Source: JAYFNU01 sp964460755
Lineage (GTDB): Bacteria > Bacillota > Clostridia > Oscillospirales > Ruminococcaceae
Assembly (NCBI GenBank): GCA_964460755.1
Contig: CAYWQL010000017.1
Span: 1-37,571, forward strand
Direction: 5' to 3'
Length of the DNA stretch: 37,571 nt
Within the stretch, counting starts at the first letter, position 1; every line of letters starts with the position of its first letter. Below, in pieces: positions 8,003 to 15,502 of this stretch. A program made the translations under genes and the position numbers. A model generated the notes under the pieces. It searched no databases, had not been told where the DNA came from, and worked only from the letters and a program-made list of their open reading frames with translations.

Positions 8003-8764
8003 CTATTTGCAAAAAATCTTTAACGCGGCGTTTAAAAACTCCGCCGCGCCGTCGGCGACACGGTCATAATACGCCTTAAAACGCTCGTCGGCGACATACA
8101 TTTCGCCGAGCCCCATATGCGCCTGCTTTGTGTAGGCTCCGTCCTTCCACATCATACAAATCCACTGCTTGTGAAGCGCGCAGGTTTTCTGCGCGAGCTC
8201 CCCCGCGGGGTCGCCGTTCGCGACCGCCGCACGGAGAGCTTCGTCGATTTCCTTTCGAAGCGCTTCGGTCCTTTGCCATTCGTCGTTGGTCATTCCCTTT
8301 ATGCGGGAATACATTCCGTCAACGCTTTCGTCGCCGTACTTTTTGCGGATTTCCCCGCCGTACTTTTCCTCATTTTCCTCGATGAGCTTATTCTTAAAGC
8401 CCTCAAACTTTTCCTTGTCGTTCATAAATGTTTCTCCTTTAATCGTCCCTATCGTCCTACTCACATTTTTAATAAGCAGTTCGAGTTGGTCACGTTTTTC
8501 TTTTAAGGAGGTTAAATGGTTCTCGAGCGCCGCTTCACGGTCAAATTCAGGTGACGAAACAATGCTTTTTATTTCGTCGAGACCGACGCCAAGCTCACGG
8601 TAAAACAAAATTTGCTGAAGCAAATCGACCTGCTCGTCTTTATATATGCGGTAATCGTTTTCACTCGACCTCTCGGGCGAAAGCAACCCAATTTCGTCGT
8701 AATATCGAAGGGTTCGCGCGCTAACCCCCGAAAGCGAAGCCAATTTGTTGACCGTATATTCCAT
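8003..8764 (-). CDS. MerR-family regulator with TipAS ligand-binding domain
   Basis: 253 aa. Residues 1-70 are a MerR winged helix-turn-helix (YTVNKLASLSGVSARTLRYYDEIGLLSPERSSENDYRIY). A dimerisation coiled coil follows (about 75-110), then a C-terminal TipAS drug-recognition domain (about 120-250) with the typical KYGDESVD...RIKGMTNDEWQR and LHKQWICMMW stretches. TipA-type proteins bind thiopeptide or other hydrophobic drugs and activate promoters with long spacers. ATG 8764 is chosen over GTG 8773 because AAGGAGG lies 8 bases before it. Its own promoter has the operator inside a 19-bp spacer, so it is probably autoregulated. A drug ligand is inference from the family. Confidence 0.93.
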   Translation of the reverse strand: MEYTVNKLASLSGVSARTLRYYDEIGLLSPERSSENDYRIYKDEQVDLLQQILFYRELGVGLDEIKSIVSSPEFDREAALENHLTSLKEKRDQLELLIKNVSRTIGTIKGETFMNDKEKFEGFKNKLIEENEEKYGGEIRKKYGDESVDGMYSRIKGMTNDEWQRTEALRKEIDEALRAAVANGDPAGELAQKTCALHKQWICMMWKDGAYTKQAHMGLGEMYVADERFKAYYDRVADGAAEFLNAALKIFCK

Positions 8765-8785
8765 TTTCCTCACCTCCTTAACAAG

Positions 8786-8816
8786 AGTGTAAACCCTTAC
8801 GTTACGTCAAGGTCAA
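8786..8816 (-). promoter_or_regulatory. MerR-type autoregulated promoter and operator
   Basis: Minus strand: -35 TTGACC (8811-8816), 19-bp spacer, -10 TACACT (8786-8791). The palindrome CCTTACGTTACGTCAAGG (8795-8812) fills the spacer. Overlong spacers containing the operator are the hallmark of promoters activated by MerR proteins through DNA distortion. The predicted transcript starts close to the AAGGAGG box, so the leader is very short. Confidence 0.85.
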
Positions 8817-8835
8817 GAGTTTTTTTATTTTTATT

Positions 8836-9186
8836 TTAATCCTCGTACAAATCGCCGCTGTTTTCCTTGTTCAGCGTGCCGTCAAGCTCTATCATAAGAA
8901 ATTTCGCAAGTGTTGTGACGACAGGGCGATGCTCGGTTCCCTTTGGAACAATAATAAATTCACCCTCGTTCACGTCAATCAGTCCCTGTCTTGTTTCAAG
9001 CTGAAACTTTCCCTCGAGAACAAAGAAAAGCTCGTCTGAGCCTTCGTGAACGTGAAAATCAAGGGTTCGGTTTTCAACCTGCACAACGCTCAGAACGTGA
9101 GAGTTAAACCTCGCGACCTTTTCATAAACATAAAGCTGTTTGAGCGCGTTTGCCGCTTCGAGCGGATTTACCTTTTGAAGCTCCAT
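8836..9186 (-). CDS. cupin-domain protein
   Basis: 116 aa single-domain cupin. Motif 1 is visible as DFHVHEGSDELFFVLEGKFQLE (two His, Glu) and motif 2 as GEFIIVPKGTEHRPV (His), enough for a metal-binding beta-barrel. Small cupins of this kind are often metal-dependent isomerases, dioxygenases or sugar/ligand sensors; the sequence does not say which. It starts after AGAGG and lies 26 bp downstream of the transglutaminase gene, with no terminator between, so it is probably the last gene of a three-gene unit. No clear terminator is seen before the MerR promoter. Confidence 0.88.
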   Translation of the reverse strand: MELQKVNPLEAANALKQLYVYEKVARFNSHVLSVVQVENRTLDFHVHEGSDELFFVLEGKFQLETRQGLIDVNEGEFIIVPKGTEHRPVVTTLAKFLMIELDGTLNKENSGDLYED

Positions 9187-9212
9187 TTTTGTTTTACCTC
9201 TTTAGCTTAAAT

Positions 9213-10310
9213 TCACCACGGAATCATATCCGCATTGGAAATCGAATACTCTGCGAACTGCCAGTCGTCCTCGCTGAACATAAAATAGGTATAGCTCGAG
9301 CCGCCGGTGTCGTCGAAGGTGCAGTCAATATAATAGGTCACGCCGTTATAGGCAACGGCGTTCCAAACGTGCCCGTCCTCGCCGACGTCGCCTGATACCA
9401 CCCAACAGGGGACGCCGAGCCTGTCGCAAAGCTCCTTGAAGGTATACGCGTAACCCGTACAGACAGTTTCGCCTTCAATAAGCGCGCCGTATACGGTTTT
9501 CTGTATCTTCTGGTCGAGTGTAAGCGTATCGTCACGCGACGCGTCGCCAAGGGCGTAATCGTAGCTCATATTTTCCACAACAACGTCGTGAATGGCGCGG
9601 TAAAGCTCCTTTTCGTCAACGATATTCTTTGCTTTTATCTCTTCGACCCTTTGCTCAAGGCTTTCGTCCACCTCGTTCATAAGCTTTTCCCTTTTTTCGC
9701 CGTCGATTTCGGAATTGTAGCCGATGATGATAACCTTATCGCTTCCGTCCTCGGGGAAAATACCGAAATCTATCGTATCGGATATACACACCGAAAGAGC
9801 GTTAAGCTCAGCGACGTCCGCGACATTAAAGAGGTTATCCTCCTTTAAATCGTCTTCGCTTGTCCACATAACGAGTTCGGTTTTGTTGTTTTCAATCGCA
9901 TCAATAAGCCGCCCGATAGCCTCTTGCTTAGTTTTCACCTCGGGGATATCGCAAAAGGCGGGACGGTCTTCAACATAATGAAGCTCCAGAACAAGCTCGC
10001 GATAGGAAACGTGTTCGACAAGGGTATGGGTCACCATGCTCGTAAGATATGCGAAGCGACCGCTCTGATTATACTCGTCGTTAATCGCCCCTTCAATCTG
10101 ATTGTTTTCAAGTTCGGCTCTCTTGGTCAAAACAAGGGTACGTTCGGTTTCGCCGTTTTCAAGCATCGAAAACAGCGTGGATTTTAAAAGCTCGTCGGAA
10201 TAGTCCGTCGCCTCGGCGGGAACGGCAAAAACGACGAAATAGCACAGCGCCAAAACGCCAATTAAAATAACAGCAAGAAAAAGCTTTCCGAGCGTATTAT
10301 GATGCTTCAC
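9213..10310 (-). CDS. membrane-anchored transglutaminase-like protein
   Basis: 365 aa. An N-terminal hydrophobic segment (about 8-30) directs it to the membrane or outside. A long acidic, helical region (35-235) of unknown role follows, then a transglutaminase-like domain (about 235-365) with the full catalytic triad in family context: Cys284 (GETVCTGYAYTFKELCDRLG), His314 (DGHVWNAV) and Asp329 (YYIDCTFDD). Bacterial proteins of this type act as peptidases or cross-linkers on the cell surface. It uses a GTG start with GGAGG 7 bases upstream, overlapping the stop of a 52-aa membrane protein by 4 bp (GTGA). This indicates translational coupling with that small protein. Confidence 0.88.
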   Translation of the reverse strand: MKHHNTLGKLFLAVILIGVLALCYFVVFAVPAEATDYSDELLKSTLFSMLENGETERTLVLTKRAELENNQIEGAINDEYNQSGRFAYLTSMVTHTLVEHVSYRELVLELHYVEDRPAFCDIPEVKTKQEAIGRLIDAIENNKTELVMWTSEDDLKEDNLFNVADVAELNALSVCISDTIDFGIFPEDGSDKVIIIGYNSEIDGEKREKLMNEVDESLEQRVEEIKAKNIVDEKELYRAIHDVVVENMSYDYALGDASRDDTLTLDQKIQKTVYGALIEGETVCTGYAYTFKELCDRLGVPCWVVSGDVGEDGHVWNAVAYNGVTYYIDCTFDDTGGSSYTYFMFSEDDWQFAEYSISNADMIPW

Positions 10311-10465
10311 CGCTCGTCCTCCGACAGCTCTTTTTCTGTTTGTTCTTGTTTTATTTGCTCCTCAAGCTCCTTGCGGCTTTTTGCTTCTTGCCTTATACGA
10401 AGAAAAAGCCAAACGGGTACGCACGCCGCCGAAAGCACAATAATAATAAACGCCGCAGTTTCCAC
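10307..10465 (-). CDS. 52-aa single-pass membrane protein
   Basis: A small gene with GTG start at 10465 and AAGGGG 7 bases upstream. The product has one hydrophobic segment (about 4-23, FIIIVLSAACVPVWLFL), then a highly charged tail rich in Lys and Glu (KSRKELEEQIKQEQ) that is likely cytoplasmic and helical. I do not recognise a family. Its stop overlaps the GTG start of the transglutaminase gene by 4 bp and it follows a well-formed promoter (10493-10521), which argues that it is a real, coupled partner of the transglutaminase. Its short length and GTG start make it easy to miss in automated calling. Confidence 0.75.
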   Translation of the reverse strand: METAAFIIIVLSAACVPVWLFLRIRQEAKSRKELEEQIKQEQTEKELSEDER

Positions 10466-10492
10466 GATTTATCCCCTTAACCTTTTTTTGTT

Positions 10493-10521
10493 ATAGTAGC
10501 ATTAAATATGAAAAAACACAA
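10493..10521 (-). promoter_or_regulatory. promoter of the 52-aa protein/transglutaminase/cupin unit
   Basis: Minus strand: -35 TTGTGT (10516-10521), 17-bp spacer, -10 TACTAT (10493-10498), with TG one base upstream (extended -10). Confidence 0.6.
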
Positions 10522-10609
10522 CAGCACGCTGAGCAAAGCGCCATTAATCGGACACCTTAATTTATATAATCAAGCTATCAAAGGAAAACGGACAAAGGGA
10601 GGCGAAAAA

Positions 10610-10747
10610 ATGAAATATTCTATAACGGCGGTGCTCGACCACTATGAAGTACGCGATTTTCTCGGAAACTTCGTGCTTTCCGCCGACACCTACGGCGAAG
10701 CGGTCGACGAGCTTCACGCCGACAACGAAAAAGCAATATTATTTTAG
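10610..10747 (+). CDS. 45-aa hypothetical protein
   Basis: A small plus-strand gene between convergent or divergent minus-strand units. The reading frame is open from 10508, but ATG 10610 has GGGAGG 7 bases upstream and the sequence before it looks non-coding. A TATAAT hexamer lies at 10565-10570, without a good -35. The product (MKYSITAVLDHYEVRDFL...) has alternating hydrophobic residues suggesting a small alpha/beta fold; no signal peptide or known motif. A bidirectional terminator follows at 10813-10841, so it could be an independent transcript. Function unknown. Confidence 0.6.
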   Translation: MKYSITAVLDHYEVRDFLGNFVLSADTYGEAVDELHADNEKAILF

Positions 10748-10807
10748 TATATTAATTGGAATCTACCTTTCAAACGCAGCGAACTTAATAGAATAGTGTT
10801 GTGAATA

Positions 10808-10848
10808 AAGAAAAAGTCCTTCGAAATAATCGAAGGACTTTGTTTTTT
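10808..10848. terminator. bidirectional terminator
   Basis: A 12-bp stem AAAGTCCTTCGA/TCGAAGGACTTT (10813-10824 and 10830-10841), loop AATAA, with TGTTTTTT on the plus side and TTTTTCTT on the minus side. It lies between the 45-aa plus-strand gene and the end of the eight-gene minus-strand operon, and probably serves both. Confidence 0.92.
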
Positions 10849-11158
10849 ACGGTTGCCAAAGACAGCTTTTTAAATCCACCCTTCCGTCGCTGAGAAAAAC
10901 CGCCCCGTCTTGGCGAAGAAGCTCCTGTTGAGCCCCTTTTCCGCCGAAGGCGAAGGAGCCGGAGCATTCGCCGAACCTGTTCACCACGCGAAAACAGGGT
11001 ATGCCGCCGGGGTCAGGATTTACATGAAGGGCATAGCCCACCACCCGCGACCAGCGCGGATTTCCCGCGAGAAATGCGACCAAGCCATAGGTCGCAACCC
11101 TTCCCTTTGGGATACGCCGCACAACGTCGTATATTTTTTGAAAGGTGGTTTTTTCCAT
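10847..11158 (-). CDS. MGMT-family protein with substituted active-site motif (PCFRV)
   Basis: 103 aa, matching only the DNA-binding/active-site domain of O6-alkylguanine-DNA alkyltransferases. It contains the helix-turn-helix region IPKGRVATYGLVAFLAGNPRWSRVVGYAL and the arginine-finger region, then IPCFRVVNRFG. The normal active site is PCHRV. Here the acceptor Cys (Cys55) is kept but the following His is Phe56. In classical enzymes that His belongs to the Glu-His-water-Cys relay that activates the Cys, so activity may be low or altered. Alkyltransferase-like proteins lose the Cys itself (PWHRV), so this is a different variant. ATG 11158 has AAGGA 7 bases upstream and is 10 bp after mltG; it is the last gene of the operon. 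Confidence 0.88.
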   Translation of the reverse strand: MEKTTFQKIYDVVRRIPKGRVATYGLVAFLAGNPRWSRVVGYALHVNPDPGGIPCFRVVNRFGECSGSFAFGGKGAQQELLRQDGAVFLSDGRVDLKSCLWQP

Positions 11159-11168
11159 TAAGCCGTCC

Positions 11169-12494
11169 TTATTCCTTTGGTGCGTCTGTCATATCAAGAC
11201 TGTCGAAGTTATATCCCGTGTTGATACGCGCCTGCTCCTCGGAAACGCCGTTTTCATACTGCGCGGTCATAGCCGAGCCGATAGTAATATTTCTTTGATG
11301 TCCGCTGTAATCCATCGACCAATAGGTGTTGCCGTATTTGTCGTTGTAGAAGAAGGTATAGGGAACTCCGCTCGGATTCAGCACCGCGTCGATTATTTCC
11401 ACCTTCATATTATACATCGGTCCTATGGGAAGTCCCTGAACTCCGCGATATGTATCGTATGCCATTTCCATGCTTTCAGGGGTGCTGACATAGGCGATGT
11501 TGTCGTTATAGAAGAGCATACAGTTGTTTATGTAGCCCTCGTGTCTTCCCGTGTCATCATACCAGCCCGAAACGCAGGAACCCCAGTAGAGGTAGTCTCC
11601 GTTCTGGTCGTTAAGGCGGTTCCAGAAGACTTGCGCGATATCGTTCTCATTCTCCGCGACGGCGGAATATTCCTTTTCAACTATCGACGCAAACGTCACA
11701 ACCTCGTTAAAGGTAAGCCCGCTGCTTTCAATCTTTGCCATACGCTCAGGGGTGCAGACCCGCTTTTCAAACTCGTCTAGCATCGCCTGAATCCATTCGT
11801 GAGGGGTGTCGTCCTTATAAAACTGGTAGGTTTCGGGATAGAGGTAGCCCTCAAGACGAACGAAGATGTTGGGGTCGTTGGGAATATACTGAAGAAAATC
11901 GTTCGTGAACTCGCCCTTTTGGGCTTCGGTAACGAAATCCTGAATTTTGCACACGCCCAAGTCTTCTAATATCATACCCATTTTAACGACCGTTATTCCG
12001 TCGGGGAAGGTGACCTGGAAGGTTTCACGCGGGGCGATAACCACCGTTTGAAGCTCCTCGATAACCTGAGCATAGCTCATACGTCCGTCAAAAACGTGGG
12101 GACCCGGCTGGAAAGTACTGTCCACCCCCTTAAGGCGGCAATATGCTTTAAATATGTTTTTTGAACCGATGATGCCGTTATCTTTAAGTATAAGCCCGAT
12201 AGCGTCGGTTGAAGAACCCTCGGGTATTTCGATTTCCGCTTCGGTTGCGAACGCCGCGTTCTTGTTTCCGGCGACCTCCTTAGCAACTACGCCAAGGGTT
12301 ATCATACCCGCAAGCAGGCAGGCGCAAAGAAGGATTATTAAAATCATTCCCACGCTCGGGCCTCTTCTCTCGCGTCGCTCGCTTCTTTCTCTTCTCGGCG
12401 CTTCCTCATACGAAGCTTCACGACTCGAGCTTGAGCTTCTCACGGCGGGACGCCTTACGGTCGGTCTTTTCTTCTTCTTTGTTTTAAGCTTCAT
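11169..12494 (-). CDS. mltG: endolytic murein transglycosylase MltG
   Basis: 441 aa. A basic, Arg/Ser-rich cytoplasmic tail (1-46) is followed by one transmembrane segment (about 47-71), a LysM-like region (IPEGSSTDAIGLILKDNGII) and the YceG catalytic domain. Signatures are RLEGYLYPETYQF and FASIVEKEYS, where Glu273 is the likely catalytic residue, then GLPIGPMYN. MltG cleaves nascent glycan strands next to the membrane and is thought to set strand length. The family-typical pocket loop is modified here by a Trp/Tyr/Cys-rich stretch (DYLYWGSCVSGWYDD). It lies 20 bp after the DJ-1 gene and 10 bp before the MGMT gene, within one operon. Confidence 0.93.
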   Translation of the reverse strand: MKLKTKKKKRPTVRRPAVRSSSSSREASYEEAPRRERSERRERRGPSVGMILIILLCACLLAGMITLGVVAKEVAGNKNAAFATEAEIEIPEGSSTDAIGLILKDNGIIGSKNIFKAYCRLKGVDSTFQPGPHVFDGRMSYAQVIEELQTVVIAPRETFQVTFPDGITVVKMGMILEDLGVCKIQDFVTEAQKGEFTNDFLQYIPNDPNIFVRLEGYLYPETYQFYKDDTPHEWIQAMLDEFEKRVCTPERMAKIESSGLTFNEVVTFASIVEKEYSAVAENENDIAQVFWNRLNDQNGDYLYWGSCVSGWYDDTGRHEGYINNCMLFYNDNIAYVSTPESMEMAYDTYRGVQGLPIGPMYNMKVEIIDAVLNPSGVPYTFFYNDKYGNTYWSMDYSGHQRNITIGSAMTAQYENGVSEEQARINTGYNFDSLDMTDAPKE

Positions 12495-12514
12495 TTTATG
12501 TTACCTGTTCCTTT

Positions 12515-13060
12515 TTACTTTGCTTTATAGTAAATATCCGACGCGACCTTTTCGCTTGCCTTTTTGCCCTTGATTATCTCAATAAGCTTGAGCGCGAAGC
12601 TCTCGGTCACCCCCGCCGCCTTCGCGGTTAAAAACGGGGCGTCGTAAACTATTTCTTCGTCAGCATAGCTGTCGCCGAGCTCATTTTTAAGCGACGGATA
12701 AACCGTGGCTTTTTTGTTGTTAAGAAGCCCTGCGCGGGCAAGTATCGCCGGCGCGGCGCAAATCGCGGCGACGGTTATATCCTTGTCGCTTGCAAGACGT
12801 ATCGCCTGTTTTACGGTATCACTGTTCTCAAGGTTTGCCGCGCCGACGCTCCCGCCGGGCAACAAAATAGCCTCAATATCATTGTCAGGGAAGAAGGTTT
12901 CCTCCGAAATTTCACTCATCACCGTAAGCTTGTGCGAGCCCGTCGGAGTCGCGCTGCCTATGCCGACCGTTTTCACCTTAATTCCAGCGCGGCGCAAAAG
13001 GTCAAGCGGAACGAGCGCTTCAATTTCTTCAAAGCCGTCGGCTAAAAACAAATATACCAT
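12515..13060 (-). CDS. DJ-1/PfpI (ThiJ/YajL) family protein
   Basis: 181 aa. The N-terminal MVYLFLADGFEEIEAL and nucleophile elbow AAICAAP (Cys101) define the DJ-1 subfamily, with Glu in GFEEIE as the usual Cys partner. Members are protein or glyoxal deglycases/chaperones whose exact substrate is debated; many are annotated as ThiJ although they do not act in thiamine synthesis. The frame is open to TTG 13087, but ATG 13060 has AAAGGA 9 bases upstream and begins at the conserved fold, so it is preferred. It is 20 bp downstream of the acetyltransferase stop when this start is used. Confidence 0.92.
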   Translation of the reverse strand: MVYLFLADGFEEIEALVPLDLLRRAGIKVKTVGIGSATPTGSHKLTVMSEISEETFFPDNDIEAILLPGGSVGAANLENSDTVKQAIRLASDKDITVAAICAAPAILARAGLLNNKKATVYPSLKNELGDSYADEEIVYDAPFLTAKAAGVTESFALKLIEIIKGKKASEKVASDIYYKAK

Positions 13061-13079
13061 TTCTTTTTTCCTTTCGTGC

Positions 13080-13952
13080 TTAATCAAGCATTAGGTTCAT
13101 ATATGGGTCCATATCCCGTATGCCGCTGTCGATATTAAGCGGCTTCGACATACCGTACCGAGCCCGTTCCCCGTCATATTTGAAAAGATTGCTTGAAAGA
13201 GGAAGCTGAACCGTCACCGATTTTGGGTTGTGGTTGACGACGATTTCCCGCAAAAGAAGCATTTCCGCTTCCTCGCTTGTTCCAAAGCATTCCTTGACGA
13301 ACATTCGGTCATGCTGAACGTCGAAAACGGCATATGCCTCGCCGTATTCTCCTTTATAATAAGCGACGCTTTCGCCATAGAGCAAACAGTCGTTTATCAC
13401 AACGCCTATCATCTTTTGGTCCCACGAAATGTGGGGCGTATCGTAAAGAGCCTTTTCGCGAAGGGCGTAAATCTTTTTGTAGTCAGGCTTATCATACACT
13501 ATTTCCGTGTCAGGTTTTAGCGAAGTTTCAAGCATACCAGCTTCAATATCGACAAGACGACAGCAAAAATCGGCGCTGTATCCCCTGTTTTTATAGTAGT
13601 CGAACAGGACGCTTTCGCCCGGAACAAGGACGCTTAGCGCGTATTTATCCTCGCGGCAGCGTTTTTCGGCATAATCCAAAAGAGCCGTCATATATCCTTT
13701 TTTTTGAAACTTTTTTTCGGTTGCCGCACCGTAAAAATATGCGGCTTTTATCGACTTATCCCGAAAGGTGAAGGTCGTCGGAATAACGGTCAGCATAGCG
13801 ACCACCCGCTCGTTCTCTTCAAGAACAATGGTGTCACCGATATTCGTGACATGGTCATAGACAAAATCGACATAATCAAGCGGGTCGGAAAAAGCTCTGT
13901 CCCAAAGCTTTTTTATGCTGTTTAAATCCTCTTGCGTTGCGCTTCTAATCAT
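13080..13952 (-). CDS. GNAT-family N-acetyltransferase (Eis-like)
   Basis: 290 aa. The N-terminal half is a GNAT domain with the acetyl-CoA loop region AAYFYGAATEKKFQKKGYMTALL (Gln/Arg-X-X-Gly-type pattern degenerate to KKFQKKGYM) and MLTVIPTTF before it. The C-terminal half (about 150-290) has the second-domain look of Eis-like enzymes, with Tyr-rich strands. These proteins acetylate amino groups of aminoglycosides, peptides or small molecules; the substrate here is unknown. The start overlaps the stop of the DUF2156 gene by 8 bp (ATGATTAG), indicating translational coupling between the two acyl/aminoacyl-transferase-like proteins. Confidence 0.88.
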   Translation of the reverse strand: MIRSATQEDLNSIKKLWDRAFSDPLDYVDFVYDHVTNIGDTIVLEENERVVAMLTVIPTTFTFRDKSIKAAYFYGAATEKKFQKKGYMTALLDYAEKRCREDKYALSVLVPGESVLFDYYKNRGYSADFCCRLVDIEAGMLETSLKPDTEIVYDKPDYKKIYALREKALYDTPHISWDQKMIGVVINDCLLYGESVAYYKGEYGEAYAVFDVQHDRMFVKECFGTSEEAEMLLLREIVVNHNPKSVTVQLPLSSNLFKYDGERARYGMSKPLNIDSGIRDMDPYMNLMLD

Positions 13953-14832
13953 TTAACGTCACCACATATTTTTCGGTTATTTCGCTCGGATAATAGGAAA
14001 GCTTGGCTTTTCGAAGCCCCTCGTCGCCCACGTCGTCCTCGCGGTTTATGTATTTGTAATCCTTGCAAAAACGCTCGGCAAACTCCCTGTTTATGACGGT
14101 ATAGGCGCCGTCGAAGGTGTATTCCGCCTTCTCCTCGTGAACGCAAAAAACGTCGTTGTTTATCGCTTCGCCCATTGAAAACGCGACAACCTCGCCGTCC
14201 ACGGTGAGAAAGCCGCCTTTAAAGCCAAGCTCAAAGAAATAATCAAAGGCGTTTTTCGCGGTCGCCTCGTCTTGCCCGAGCGTTCGGTTTCCGTCGTAAT
14301 TTTCCTTGTACCACAGATTATTCATCGTGCGGACACGCTCGATATTCTCGCTTGTTATTTCGACAAACTCGCCGTTCGGATACTGGTTATAAAAGTGGGA
14401 AATATGGTTGCGCTTGGCGTGATATTTCTTTCCAGCAAGGGAAATCAAATCCTCGCTGTTATAGACGTATTCGGCAAAGTCGCGGGTAAGCTGAAAGTTA
14501 AATTTGTTTGGGTAAAGGGCTTGCAGACTGTCGCAGTCGTTCTTTGACGCGGCGATTATCTTAAAGGTCTTTTTGCCGACCTGACAGTAACGAAGCATTT
14601 CGTCAACCGCCGCTTTGAGGTCTCCCTCGCCGACGGGAAAAAGAAAAGCGTGCGCCTCCTCATCAAAGCGAATAAGATAAAACCCACCGACCTTTGCTAT
14701 TTTCGTGTCGTAGATATCGCGCCATATGAAAAGATTCCCGAAGGTGTATTCGCACCCTCTGTTCGGTTCGCGAAAAAGGGTTTCGCCAAGCTCTTTTTTG
14801 TCTTCGATTGTGATGCGCTTATATTCGGGCAT
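13945..14832 (-). CDS. DUF2156 (phosphatidylglycerol lysyltransferase C-terminal-like) protein
   Basis: 295 aa from ATG 14832; a TTG five codons upstream is less likely. The whole length fits the DUF2156 domain, a double GNAT-like fold that in MprF transfers lysine from Lys-tRNA to phosphatidylglycerol. Recognisable parts are GCEYTFGNLFIWRD near the N-terminus, KYHAKRNHISHF in the middle and INREDDVGDEGLRKAKLSY near the end. It lacks the membrane domain of MprF, so it is a soluble stand-alone version common in Clostridia, without known function. No clear Shine-Dalgarno is seen. The start lies close to the end of tmk (5 bp overlap) and its end overlaps the GNAT gene. Confidence 0.88.
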   Translation of the reverse strand: MPEYKRITIEDKKELGETLFREPNRGCEYTFGNLFIWRDIYDTKIAKVGGFYLIRFDEEAHAFLFPVGEGDLKAAVDEMLRYCQVGKKTFKIIAASKNDCDSLQALYPNKFNFQLTRDFAEYVYNSEDLISLAGKKYHAKRNHISHFYNQYPNGEFVEITSENIERVRTMNNLWYKENYDGNRTLGQDEATAKNAFDYFFELGFKGGFLTVDGEVVAFSMGEAINNDVFCVHEEKAEYTFDGAYTVINREFAERFCKDYKYINREDDVGDEGLRKAKLSYYPSEITEKYVVTLND

Positions 14833-14836
14833 ATAA

Positions 14837-15502
14837 TTAACGGGCAATATTCGCGGCGGCGTTTTGAACGTCGCGGCTGATATCCTCGATACTCCTTAAT
14901 TCGTCATTTTGGTCGCATATTATCGTTTGCCACCCTTGTTTTGCGGCACAATACCGCGCCGCCTCGCGGCTTTTACGCTGATATTCGATATCCTTTTCGT
15001 GGATATCCTTCTTGGTCATATCGCCAAGATAGCGCTTTTCCATAAGCTTCTCGCTCGCCTCGGGCGAAACGTCGAGATAAATAACCGCGTCGGGCTTCGG
15101 TATACCTAATTTATTGTATTCAAAATCATACAGCCAGTCAAGAAATTCGTCCCATTTTTCTTTGGGAAGCTTGCTGGTTTGATAGACTGCGTTTGAGGTT
15201 GTATAGCGGTCGGCTACGAAAACCGTGCCGTCCTTGTAGCCCTTGCTCCAGCGCGACATAAAGCTCGCATACCTGTCGACGGCATAAAAAACCGACGCGG
15301 CATAGCAGTTAACGTCGTCTGGACGCTCGCCAAATCGCCCGTTCAAATACATACGAACGAGCGCCGACGAATCGTCGTCATAGCAGGGAAAAGAGAGTGG
15401 CTCGCAGTTTATTCCCCGTCCTTTTAAAGCGTCGACAAGAAGCTTCGACTGGGTAGCTTTTCCGCTTCCGTCAAGCCCCTCAATAACGATAAGCTTACCC
15501 AT
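14837..15502 (-). CDS. tmk: thymidylate kinase
   Basis: 221 aa. Phosphorylates dTMP to dTDP. The P-loop is VIEGLDGSGKATQSK (9-17), with DRYTTSN as the DR(Y/S) motif, and the substrate-binding and lid regions follow. The Walker A residue after Lys15 is Ala16 where Ser/Thr is usual; this is odd but occurs in a thymidylate-kinase subgroup as far as I recall. The ATG shares one base with the thyX stop (TAATG), so translation is coupled to the enzyme that makes dTMP. The two consecutive steps of dTTP synthesis are thus encoded together. Confidence 0.93.
   Translation of the reverse strand: MGKLIVIEGLDGSGKATQSKLLVDALKGRGINCEPLSFPCYDDDSSALVRMYLNGRFGERPDDVNCYAASVFYAVDRYASFMSRWSKGYKDGTVFVADRYTTSNAVYQTSKLPKEKWDEFLDWLYDFEYNKLGIPKPDAVIYLDVSPEASEKLMEKRYLGDMTKKDIHEKDIEYQRKSREAARYCAAKQGWQTIICDQNDELRSIEDISRDVQNAAANIAR

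Noticed and set aside
8764..8773. GTG start of the MerR protein at 8773
   Set aside because: It overlaps the AAGGAGG box; ATG 8764 has correct spacing.
10508..10609. longer start for the 45-aa ORF
   Set aside because: The internal ATG has a proper SD and the sequence before it contains the promoter-like TATAAT.
11145..11780. 211-aa plus-strand reading frame
   Set aside because: Antisense to mltG, whose motifs are clear; no SD.
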